Assembly (NCBI RefSeq): GCF_003144115.1
Contig: NW_020312024.1
Coordinates: 259,839-323,838 of the forward strand
Direction of reading: 5' to 3'
From: Tilletiopsis washingtonensis
Lineage: Eukaryota; Basidiomycota; Exobasidiomycetes; Entylomatales
DNA length: 64,000 bases
Part shown: one piece after another, positions 32,163 to 42,787 of the stretch
How positions within the stretch are numbered: the first letter of the stretch is position 1
Layout: each line of letters opens with the position of its first letter
Translations under genes and position numbers: made by a program
The notes under the pieces: model-generated
Told to the model about the DNA's origin: nothing
Seen by the model: the letters and a program-made list of their open reading frames with translations, nothing else
Databases searched by the model: none

Positions 32163-34514
32163 ATGCGGCGCGGCTTTCTGACGCCGCAGGCGCCTCACCA
32201 GCCAGCCCCGTCCGCCTCAGCTGCTGCTCCGCCCGGCGAACATGGCCGGCCTGGATCAAGGACTCCGAGCTCTTCGATGCCTCGCGGACAAGAGAGAGAC
32301 GCCGACCTGAGCACGTTGGGACACGAATACTTCTCGGCCGTGAACACGCCGATGGCCTTGGCCTTGCTTGAGGCGCTCGACGCACCGGACCCGGAACCAG
32401 AAGAGCTCGAAGCCTTCGAGAATGGCAAGAACTCCTTTCTGGACTACATGGCTGTCTGGCCTGTACTGATCAAGCGCTACTACGGGCGCGTGCAACTCGC
32501 AAAGATGGGCCGTATGGAACCAGCGGACGAGTCTCCGGTCGACATGTCAGTCTTCGACGCGGACATGCCGGGTGAGCAGGCGGTCTCCACCCTGGCCTTC
32601 GTCCTCGATTGACGTAAAATACCTTCTAGATGCTCTTCTGGAAGCGAGTCTGGCCGACCCGGGCCCTCAGCCAGTCCTGTCTATGCGCACGGTCAGCGCT
32701 ATGCAAGTGACGCTCAGAGACTCGCAGAAAGGATCCCGCTGTGAGTGCCGTTGAGGCGCAAGGTGGGTCATGGTAGGGCCAGAACTGACCGCGTGGGGTT
32801 CCACTTCAAAGTCACACCGACGCCTGAGGAACTCAAGCCCAAACTTTGGGCAAAGGCTCCCTTTGATGTCAAGGCAAGTGCCCTTGAGTGAAGGTTGTGC
32901 TTACGGAACTTGAGCTCACGGACCTCCAGCTCCTCGTCCTAGCAGAATGGGTCCAGGGTTCAGCAACGCGCATCTTGCGTCGGAGCGAGGCCCGCCGACG
33001 CGCTGTAGTCCTGGCAGGCGTTGGAAACAAGAACGCGAGTCTAGCCTAGCCCTTCGCGAGGCAATCAAATGGCTCACAGATCATGTTGCAAAGCTGCTCG
33101 AGCTCGCTCGTCGTCAGCTTTGGAGAAGGCCGGACATCGCCTGGCCAACAAGCGGCGCCCTCACGTTGTCGCAAGTGCGCGAGCCCGTCATTGCCTAGCC
33201 AAATCCTGTCTCATCCTCCATTGCCGTCTCATCCTCCATTGCCGCCGCAGAGCCCTCACATCGCTCCTCTGATACAGCACTTCAACCACCCAGGGCTACC
33301 GCGCATGAAGATGATTGGAGAGCTCAACGCGCTTGTGAATGAGTGCTGTGACACGTATCCCAACTTGCGCACCTTGGTAGTCGAGGTAAGATTGTTGCGT
33401 GACGGCTCCGCACCGCTGTAGCTGACTGCACAGCAGAGTCCTTCGGACAGACATCCTTTCTCTGTAAGTCAATCGCCAAGAAAACGGATACATGCTTCTT
33501 AACAGACTTTTAGCTACTGGTCGAGCGAGCTGCTGGGGCCGGCATTACAAGCCTATCACTTTACGGCGCATCGGTTGGTCTTGACGTGCTAGTGCAGGGT
33601 TAGTGGCGTCCGAGCCCCGTTGGTGCCCGCTAATGACGCCTGCACCTGGTTCTACAGTGCCCGGGCCCGATCCGATGATCTCTGACTCCTCCACTCTGGC
33701 AAAGCGGTGGCCGGATCTCGAGCGCGTGTCTCTTACGGCGTGGGCCGGAGGATCGATGCTCTTTGCCTCCCTCATCACCTCGCTGGCCTTCATTCTCAGT
33801 GATCCTCCGCCAAAGCTGCGTACAATTGTGCTGCGCGTGGCTCGCCACACCGGTGAGCCCTCTCCAGAGACTGGTCTCCTGAGGCGCCGCTCACCTGCGC
33901 TGCTAGAGCTCAACGCCACATTCGGCGCGGAGAGAATGCGTGAAGAAGCGTGGAAGGGGCTCGTCAGCTTCGCGTGCCGACAGAACGTGTCTCCTCTCCA
34001 CCTGCGTCCCGGAGTCGAGGCCAGCCTGGAGGCTCTGCTGGAGCACCGAAGCAGCAGAGCCCCGGGAAGACACCCTCGGATCTACATCGCCGACCTACTT
34101 GGTGGCGACGAGAAGGCGCAGCCCTCGCAACTTCTGCGGCGTCTTGCGAAGAGCGAGCAGCGGTCGCTTGCCGTTGGAGAGCTTGGCGTCTGGGCCTTCA
34201 GCGAGCACGCCAATGCCACGCTCCCAGATCCGGCGTGCGACAACATACATGCCTCAGTGCTCATTGAGCAAGGAGGTGAGCTACGTCTTGTCAACGACTC
34301 TTCTGCGACGGACAGTTGGGCAGCGCTTGACGGCCTCGATGAATGTCGGTGCCCGGACACCAGCGCGGAGCACAGCACGTGCCCGCCGCAAGACCTTGCT
34401 GCGGCCGTGAGGCGTGGCATTGCCAACAGCTGGCGCTGCATTCCTACGCTGTCTGGTCGCAGGCGCCACATACGCACGGTTACGCGCTTCGGACCCGGTC
34501 ATTCAGGGCAGTGA
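32163..34514 (+). CDS. Gene B: F-box-like/LRR-like paralogue with short N-terminus (RRGFL family)
   Basis: Exons 32163-32571, 32630-32740, 32812-32873, 32930-33034, 33094-33174, 33251-33385, 33434-33463, 33514-33598, 33658-33852 and 33907-34514 give 606 residues with consistent phases. From exon 2 on, it matches gene A exon by exon (SAMQV; LWAKAPFDVK / LWRKLPAEIK; RRSEARRRAVVLAGVGNK; RRQLWRRPDIAW; NLRTLVVE; LRTIVLRVARH; SEQRSLAVGELGVWAFSEHA; CIPTLSGRRRHI). Exon 1 differs from A except for MRRGFLTP. A's last intron is absent. Introns 3 and 4 start with GC (GCAAGT at 32874, GCGAGT at 33035). The F-box is expected near 184-240 and LRR-like strands near 260-395. No function is known. Confidence 0.75.
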
Positions 34515-34902
34515 AGAGCACGAGCCAATCTCGTCGCCTCGCGATGCGTTATCCCGCGCTTCGGCAGCCCGCAAGTCCCGTCGCCGGCCGGTGCGGTCCT
34601 CTGTGCTTAAGCATCGTCAATTTCAGGCTTCCTCACGAGCCATGAGTCCGTTCCGTAAATGTATGAGTGCCCGATGCTGTGATGAATGGCGCACCTCGAG
34701 GTGTGGCAGGCGCAATCCAGACGACGAGGCGCCGCGCACGCTCGAGGTGCGCACGGCGCACCTCCACATCGGCTGCGCGTGGACCCTCTCCTGCATGCTG
34801 ACACTCCCTCGTGCGGCGGCTTTGTCTCCTCGGCGCTGCTGCACAACTTCCTTCTCACCCTCACCCCAGACCACTCCACCACCTCCCCCTTCCTTCGCCA
34901 TC
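34515..34902. other. Tandem intergenic region upstream of the small gene
   Basis: 388 bp between gene B and the 146-residue gene. No features are recognised. Confidence 0.6.
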
Positions 34903-35530
34903 ATGTCTGCCCTCTCCTCCGACGACTTCGCAGGTGAGCTGCGCGATGCACCGACCACAGCGCGGCACGCAGCTGACGCGCTGCTGCAGTCATGCTGCAG
35001 ACGCACCTCGCGGGCCAGCAGAGCAGCGGCGTGATCAACAACGTGGCGCTGTTCGACAAGGACACCAAGGCCGCCGTCGCGACGTGAGTGCGCCGGGCTG
35101 CTGCAGCGGGGCCCTGCTGACCAACCACGCAGCACGCTGCCGTCCTTCGCCACCGCGTTCAAGGCCGAGCAGCTCGAGAAGCTCCTCGATATCTTCACAA
35201 GTCTCTCTTCGCCCGCTGCGCCGAAGCTCGACGCCAGCGAGATCGAGCTGGCCAGCTCGACGTACACGCTCAGCGGCCCGCGTGGCGCCCAGCACCCGCT
35301 CGAGATGGCCACGCTGCACTCGGAGACGGTGAGTGGTCTGCAGACCGTGCAGCTTGCCTCTGGCTGACGCGCAACGCCAGAACGTGCTGTTCATTACGTT
35401 GTCGGCCACGCTCATGGTCGTGTTCGAGGCCGCGCCCGGCGCCGACACGCAGGAGAAGACGCCGGCCAAGGAGGCCCTCTACTCCGCCGTGCGCAGCTTC
35501 ACGATGGCCATCACGGAGAAGGGCGTCTGA
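34903..35530 (+). CDS. Small conserved-looking protein, possibly roadblock/LC7-like
   Basis: Exons 34903-34933, 34990-35083, 35133-35328 and 35381-35530 give 146 residues; every junction has a GTGAG donor and a CAG acceptor and phases agree. The protein starts MSALSSDDFAVMLQTHLAGQ. It contains INNVALFDKDTKAAVAT (strand-like, near 28-44), a helix around FKAEQLEKLLDIF, strands IELASSTYTLSG and NVLFITLSATLMVVFEA, and a C-terminal helix SAVRSFTMAITEKGV. This alternation of helices and strands resembles the roadblock/LC7 and LAMTOR fold, but no decisive motif is visible and I do not name it. Its stop is 28 bp from the PRP4 stop on the opposite strand. Confidence 0.72.
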
Positions 35531-35558
35531 GCGGCGCGCAAATGAAAGCATAGTTGTG

Positions 35559-37595
35559 TCACAGCACGCCCCACAGCTTCCATGTCCGGCCCCACTCGCC
35601 GCTCGCGAGGTACTTGCCGTCGGGCGAGATGTCGACGGACATGACCTTGCCGGCGTCGCCCGAGAGCGAGCGCAGGCAGGCAAAGTCGTCGGCAGACCAG
35701 ACGCGCACGAAGCCGTCGTAGCCGGCGGTGGCCAGGTACATGCCGCTGCGCGGCAGCTGCAGCGTGGCGCCGGCGGCAGGTGCGTCGCCGTTCTCGCCGC
35801 GCGCCTTGGCGTCGCCGTTCGCCTCCTTGTCCTCGTCGGGCATCGAGCCGCGCGCCGCCGCGCCCTCGTCGGCGGCGCGGAAGAAGCGCACGTCGGCGAC
35901 AGACGAGCGGTGCGCGGGAATCGTCGAGATGGAGCGCAGCGCGCGCATGTCCCACACGCGCACCGTGTCGTCGCCCGAGGCCGTGGCCACCTGGAAGCCG
36001 TTGGGCGCAAAGTCGATGCTGAGGATCTCGCGCGCGTGGCCGTCGAGCACCATCGCCGTGCGCCCAGTCCGCAGATCCCACACTCGCCCGATGGCGTCGA
36101 GGCCGCTGAGAGATACTCGTCAGCGGCGTGCCTGGCGCCGAGCCGTCGCTCCACTCACCCGCTGGCCACAAGCGCTCCGTCGTCCTGAAAGTCGATCGCA
36201 TAGACCTCCTTCGAGTGGCCCTCCTGCAGCAGCAGCTCGTTCTGCTTCTCCACGTCCCACAGCCGCCATGTGCCGTCGAAGCTGGCACTGGCCACGTACG
36301 CGCCGCTCGGGTGCCATGCTGTCCGGGCTACTCGTGCCTCGTGTCCCTTCAGCGTCGCAAGTGGCCGGTCGCTGCGCAGGGAGATCGAGGTCAGAGGCGC
36401 CGTCTCGTCGCTCACACCCGGCACACGCACCTCGTGAGCGACCAGAGCTGGACAGTGGCGTCGCCCGCGCCCGTCACGAGATTGGCCGCAGACGCATCGA
36501 GTCCTTTTGTCGCTTGCGGATGCCAGGCGATGCCTCCGACCTTCTCAGTGTGGCCTGCGACACAGCCATGAGCGTCGCCGAGGCACACGTCCGCAGATCA
36601 CTCACCCCGCAGCGTGGCCCGCTCCTTGGCCGCAGGCACCTCCCACAGCTTGACGCTGCCCGACCAGCTGCCCGCCGCAAGCAGCCGCCCAGACCCCTCT
36701 GGCGTCGACGTGCCTGGCGAGAAGCGCACGACGGAGATCGGCCGCGTGTCGCCTATTTGCGAGCCGAGGCTGGTGAATTGCTGGGGCAAAGAGGGCATCA
36801 GACGCCGCGCCTCGCGCAGATACCTGCCTCGCCGCTCACCTTCAATGGCTCGAACAGCGCCTTGCGCTGGGCGACGATCCGACTCAGCGGCACTGTGGCC
36901 TCCACACGTTGCCGCGCGACTCTCGCTTTTGCGCTATCGGCTGGTCAGCTTCACAAGCAGATGTCGTTCAGTGCGTCAACTCACGCAACAAGAGAGGTCC
37001 GAGCGATGGACTGGCGGGCGCGAAGCAGCGCGTCCGTGCCCTCTGTGAAGAACTCCTCTTCTTGCTGCAGGCGGATAGCGGGTCAGCAGAGTCCGGCCGA
37101 GCCCAGCAGCACAAAGCATGTGCGCTGATGCATGCAAGTTACGGCCGGCCAGCGCAGGCGGCGCGAGTACGAGTCACACTCACCTCTTCCTCCTCGCTCT
37201 CCTCGCTGACGACACTCTCAGCCTCCTCGCCCTCCTGCTCCCGGCGCTGGCCCTCCTTGACGAGCTCCTCGCGCAACCGCTCTCGCCGGTCTGGCCTCCG
37301 CTCTCCGAACAGCGTGATGGGCTGCCCGAGCTGGCGCAGCCGTTGCCGGACCTTTGCGTCGTCGGTCGGCACGGCGAGGCTGCGCGCAGTCTTGCGCGAC
37401 TCGAGCGCAGCGACGAGGGCGGCATCGGCGTCGCGTGCTCGCGAGATGGACGCATCGAAGCCGGGCGCCGGCTGCGTGTCTGTGCAAGACGGCGGGTCAG
37501 TCTGCCGGCCAGCCGAGCGGTGCGGCACACGCACCGAGCTCATCGGCATCGATGCCGCCGGCAAAGGGCACGTCGTCGAGGTTCATGTCCGCCAT
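35559..37595 (-). CDS. PRP4: U4/U6 small nuclear ribonucleoprotein Prp4 (WD40)
   Basis: Exons 37595-37535, 37479-37184, 37064-36985, 36921-36840, 36780-36606, 36554-36431, 36371-36159 and 36105-35559 give 525 residues. Prp4 (human PRPF4) is a U4/U6 snRNP core protein needed for tri-snRNP assembly. The N-terminal PRP4/SFM motif is clear: [20 protein letters not shown] then [16 protein letters not shown]. An acidic run ESEEEE follows, then a bridging helix ([20 protein letters not shown]), then seven WD repeats ending [19 protein letters not shown]. An Ala/Asp-rich insert lies between two late WD blades. The acceptor of exon 4 was chosen by phase (GCGAG before AGTCGC). It lies upstream of the DOA4-like gene on the same strand and convergent with the small gene. 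Confidence 0.94.
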
Positions 37596-38050
37596 GCTGC
37601 TAGCGCCTCCGATGGACCGCGGACAAGTGCCGATTCAGAAGATGCAGCGCTTCCGCAGGCGGACGGACGAGCGATGAGACGGGAAGAGGGTGCGCAGGGA
37701 TGTGGTTGTCGGGACGGTGGAGGCGCGGCGGCGCCATGCCCGCCTTCTTCGCGCGACCGGCTCCGCTCAGCGCGCGTGGGAACAGCAGCAGCTGCTCCAC
37801 GCCTCCCCGCCTCACGCATCCTGTCTGCCCTCCTCACACTTGCGCAGCAGACATGCACAGGCCCGACACTGGCCGCATCGGCTGCTCTGGACGGAACACT
37901 GTATTGTTGCGTAAAAGGCATGATGAAAATATGGGCATGCAGCGGACGCAGCACGGCGCACGGCGGGCAAGGGTGACATGAGGCGGAGGCGCAGTCTGTC
38001 GGCAGGGACACAGCCGACGAGGTGAGCGGCAAATAGACACACGGCAGAGC
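37596..38050. other. Tandem intergenic region PRP4 promoter / DOA4 3' flank
   Basis: 455 bp between the DOA4-like stop and the PRP4 start, both minus strand. No gene is seen. Confidence 0.65.
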
Positions 38051-41000
38051 TCAGCGGGCGGCGATACGCCCAAAGTAGAGGATGTACGGACTGCTGCTGT
38101 TCTGTAGGGCGTGGGACCAGGAGGCGTGAGCAAGGAGCAAGCTTGCTGTTCTGCGAGCGACCTCACCTGCAGCTCTTTCAGGTCGGACCGCTTCGTGACG
38201 CGGCTGTCGTCGGCGTAGTACCAGTCGCCGCCGGAGCGGATCGAGGCCGTGTAGTGGCCCGTGTTGAGACTGCGGCGAGGCGTCAGCAAGAGTGCCGTGG
38301 ACAGCCGCGCTCTACACGGACCTGCCAAAGTGGTGCACGACGCCCTGCAGGCGGTACAGATAGGGCGGCTGCTGGCTCTGGCTCGTGGGCACGCCCTTCG
38401 GCAGGATCCCCGGGTGCGGCGGCATGTAGTTGGTCAAGTCGAGCGTCTCGTTGATCGGAAAGTCGACGAGCGTCTGCACCTTGTCCGTGCCGCGCGCAAA
38501 GGCGAAGCGCTTGAGGTGCACGAGCAGGATCTGCGCCAGGCGTCAGCACTGAAGAGGGCGAGCACGCCGCGGCTGAGGCTCACCTGCGGCAGGCGAGAGA
38601 TGGTGAGGCGCTTGCTGGCCTTGCGCATCTTCTTGCACGCGGGGCAGTGCCACATGTCGGCCTTGTCCATGACCTCCTCGCGAACGAACGCGTCCAGGCA
38701 CTGATGCAGCGTCACCTTGGCGCCGCGGTTGTGCGCAGGAATCGGCAGCGAGAGGTACATGAAGGCGTTGTACGTCGTGGAGGTCTGCGCGAGGGTCAGC
38801 ACATGGCCGCGCGCGAGGCCCGTCAGACTCACCTTGCCGCACGTCAGGCAGCTCATCTTGTTGCGGAACTGCCCCTGGAACCAGTCGACGATGAGCGAGT
38901 CGTTGCGCTGGCGGTAGATGCTCCACTCCTTGACGCTCGCAATCTGCTGCGACAGCGTCTCGAGCTCGTGCTCGCGCGCCGGCGTCATCTCGACGGGCGG
39001 CGGCTTGTGCACGACGTGGTTGAGATCCTCGTGCAGGCCGTCGAGCAGGAATGCCAGGAACTCCTGCGCGTCGTGCTGGTCGTAGCCGCGGAACGCCGGC
39101 GCAAAGCGCGTGATGGCCTCGCGGAACGTGACGGGCGAGACAAACGTGAACTGCTCGGACCACATGACGCGGATAAGCTGCGCAAACGCCTCGGCGAGAG
39201 CGCCTTGCGTGCCGAGCGGGTTCGTGCGGTTGATGGCGCGCTTGTAGCTCCCGTCTGTGGCTGCCGCGTCAGTTGTGCGGCCAGGAACAGAGGAGCGACA
39301 GGACTCACCCAGCATGAAGCGCGCCAACGGCACCGTCGCACTGAGACACTGCAGCGTCGCGTTCATATAGCAGCTGTTGCCCACATTCTTCAGCCCCGTC
39401 AGGCCGATGCGCGCGTTCTCGTTCGCGCCTGCTCGGCTCTCTGGCGCCGCTGTGCTCGCGGAGTAGCTCAGGCTGCGGTTGCTAGGATCGGCGGCAAAGG
39501 ATGAGGGCGGGCGGCGAGCGATGTCGAGCGAGCCGGTGCCGTTGCGCATCGCCATGCCGCCGAGGGAGGATGAGTGCGAGTGGGCGGCGGCGCGTGTCGA
39601 CGCGACGCCGTTGGACGCCGCAGCCATCGGTGGCGGTGTGAGCGCCGGCGAGCTTGCGAGAGCTGCACTGGCAGATGTTGCGCGCAGCTGCGGGTACTCG
39701 AAGCCGTGACTCGGGCCGTCCGGGCGATGCAGCGGCTGCCCGGAGAAGGGAATCGACGGCTGCGAAGAGAGATAGTCGCTCTGCCGGCGCGACGACGACG
39801 CCGAGCTGGGCGTGGGCGGAAAGGAAGGCGCACCCGCGGGCGGCGTGGCCATGGCGCCGCTGCCCATGCCCGACGCGGACTGATACGCTCGTGCTGGCAG
39901 AGAAGGGGGAGCATAGCTCTGCGGCGGCTGCGGGGCGCGTGCGAGCGGCGGAGGCGTAGGCATGGCCGAGTCGTAGGCCGCGCCCATCACGACGCCCTGC
40001 CGCCGGGCTCTCCTCGCCTCGTCCTCCTGCTGCTGCGAAGGCGATGGTGACATGGCTGCGCTGGCCTGGATAGGCCGCAGCCCGGCCAGCCCAGAAGCGC
40101 CCACCTTGCGCGCCCACGACTGCAGGCCGCCGATGAGCAGCACCGGATGATGCCTCAGGGGCCGCGAGAACTCCAGTTCGTAGATGGCGCGGAAGACGGT
40201 CACGAGCGTGCGGTGTGCCTCGAGCACCTGCTGGCCGAGCTCGGGCGGTGGAGGTGCGAGCGTGCGCGACTGTGCGTCGTACACGACGACGAGGTCGTAC
40301 GTGTGACGCGCAGCGAAATTCGAGCACTCGGCAGGCGATGCCCCGCTCGCAGCGAGCAGCTCAGAGATCTCCTCCGGGCGCATCCTGAGGAGAGCTTGGG
40401 TGAGCAAGCGCAACACGATGCCGGTCAGACGCGTGCAGCTCGGCGCAGCACTGACCCGTCACGAAGCCGCGCAGCATCGAGCCCGACGCTGTCGCCCGCA
40501 ATGTGGCAGTCCTCCCATGCCTGGCGGCCCTGGCGCACATCGATGAGCAGAATGGAGCGTGCCCTGCGCTTCACGATGCGCGACCCGCCCTCGGCAGCCG
40601 GGTCGGAGACCGTCACGTAGCCGGGGTTCATCAGCATCCACAGCTCTTCCACGCTGACCGAATTGGTGCGAGGCAGCGCCGGCCCATCGGTGGCAGCGGC
40701 ATGCGTGGACAAGGCCAACGACCCTCGCTCGCCAGCCGGGCCCTCCAGATGCTGCGTGGCTGGCGACGGGACGCCCTGCGGCGGAGGCGGCGGCGGCGGG
40801 AGCGGTCGTGGAGGCGCGACCGGCGGTGACCGCGGCGCCGGCGCGCTCGCCTCGAGCTGCTCCAGCGGAGGATACTGGCTGTGGAACTCGGAGGGCGAGA
40901 CGATGTGCGTCTTGTACTCCCAGTCGTGGGTGCTCTCCAGGCTCGGACTCATCGCGCCGGCGCCCGGATAGTGCGTGTCCAGCGCAGGCAGGGGTGGCGG

Positions 41001-42019
41001 AGCGCGCGCTGGCGAGTCCGGCGGCGGCGGCAGTGTAGACGCAGCATCGCCGTCTGTCGGCACGCGCGAAGAGAGCCGGGCAAGATCTTGCCGATCTGAG
41101 CCGGCAGCCATGCTGAGGTTGCGCGCATTGACCAGCCCGCCGTCTGTCCGCGGACTGCCCTCGCCAGACGCCGCACGCAAGTTGCTCAGCCGCTCCGACA
41201 AGCTCAGCAGCTGATCGTCCGATCGCAGGCCGGGCGATGCCTTGGTAGGCGACGCTATTGCGGGCGCACCAGGCGCCTGCTCGGAGCGAGTAGGGGTGGC
41301 GCTGCCGTCGCTCGCCGCGCTCTCGGACTGCGCAAGGGCGTGCGAGCGCGCCTCTTCCCGCGCCTCCTCTCGCGCCTGCAGCTGAGCCTCAAGCCGCGTG
41401 GTGCGCTTGATAATGTCGGGCACTTGGCCCATGAAGTCCTGGTAGCGGTAGAAGACTGGCGGCCGCGTGGCTAGCACAGTCGGCCACTCGGCATGCTTCG
41501 GGATGAAAGTCGCGACGCTGCGAGGACGAGGTCAGCAGAGTGTCGCCCGGAGCGTGCAGGCCCAATCCGCTGGCAGCGCCTAGTGAAGCGGCCAAGCTGC
41601 CGGCGCTCCTCTGGCTTGAGACGGTGTAGCACTCACTTGGCGCTCTTCAGATAGTTGACAAAGGCCTGCTCGAGATTGTTGCCCGCCTCTGCGGACTGCG
41701 CCTTCTCGAGTAGGGCGTTGGCTGCGCCGATGTAGCTCTTGATCGAGTACGTCGAGTCGAGCTCTGCACGCGCCGCTCGCCGCAGGTTGACGGGATGATT
41801 CGGCGACGAGCGCGCATCTCTCCGCGGCGCAGCGGCTGCGCCGAGGCTGCTGCTGCTGGCATGGTCGCTCGCGCCGCCGTTTGCGCCGTTCGATGTGCGG
41901 GTGCTGCGGCTACCCGGCGGCGGTGACGCTGCGGATGCGGCTGCCACGCGCGAGCTCGACGCCGAGACGAGCGCTGCCAGCCCGGCCGACGACGGCGGCG
42001 GCCCGAGGCCTGCAGACAT
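38051..42019 (-). CDS. Ubiquitin C-terminal hydrolase, Doa4/USP8 type (rhodanese plus USP)
   Basis: Exons 42019-41637, 41517-40456, 40384-39309, 39254-38833, 38784-38584, 38530-38322, 38269-38167 and 38101-38051 give 1,168 residues. Doa4 removes ubiquitin from endosomal cargo before sorting into multivesicular bodies. N-terminal helical region near 85-128 (SYIGAANALLEKAQSAEAGN) looks MIT-like. A long Pro/Ser-rich linker follows, then a rhodanese-like domain near 430-600 (VEELWMLMNP, SILLIDVRQGRQAWEDCHI, YDLVVVYD, LLIGGLQSWARKVG). The USP domain has its Cys box GLKNVGNSCYMNATLQCL (Cys near 819), FRGYDQHDAQEFLAFLLDGL, a CxxC pair (CLTC) with CPAC, and a His box NTGHYTASIR near 1123. All catalytic residues are present. 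An upstream Met at 42106 is an alternative start. Confidence 0.94.
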
Positions 42020-42787
42020 GTGGCCGACGGCAGGCGTGGCGAGGCGGACGCAAGCCTCAGCCCGGCGGTGGAGACGGCGCGCGACGTGCCTGGTGCAGCT
42101 CAGCACCGCAGCAGCACGTGGAGGGCCACAGCCGAGGCGGGCCAGTCGTCACGCAGACGCCGGCGGCGACTGTCGCGGGGAGCGCCGCTCGCAGCGCAGA
42201 GGTGCGCAGTAGGCGTGGGCAGCGTGCGTGCCGGGGGCTGCTGCACGAGGCGGGAATGTGTGGATGGCGAGGTGGGAAGCCAAGGCAGAGGCGCGCTCTG
42301 GGCTGCTGCGCCGGCGGCGCGTCTTGTCCAGCGCAGGCGCGCCTCGCTGTCGCCGAGCCGCCGCCGCGCCCAGGCCACGCACAGCCCCTCATGAGCGCGT
42401 GGGAGCACTCCACACGTGACGCGCCCGGCGCTGGCGGCCTTGCCTGGAGGCTCAGCCTAGCGCGGCGCTGCACCGGCAGCAACCTCCAGCGATGCAGCGC
42501 GACCCAGCCCAGCACCGGCGCTCGGGCTGTCACGTCTCGGGACCTCTCGCAGATCAGCGTCGATTCAGGATGCCGAGCATGCTGCTGAGGCTGCAGCCAG
42601 CGTGCGTCAGCCGCAGCCTCGTCCCAGGGGCGAGTCTCTCGATGCTGCGGCTGGAGTGGAAGTGCAATTTAGCCTTCTGCTTGCTCCCCGCACTCGACTC
42701 CGCACCCGAGGCGCGAGTCACGCAGGGCGCGGGTGCAGCGGCAGTCACGCGCGCCAGGCGCACGAGCCCGGCGGCTGCGGAGCCGGC
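42020..42787. other. Divergent intergenic region DOA4-like / PDK
   Basis: 768 bp at most. The PDK presequence may start further left (in-frame start possible at 42602). No other gene is seen. Confidence 0.55.
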
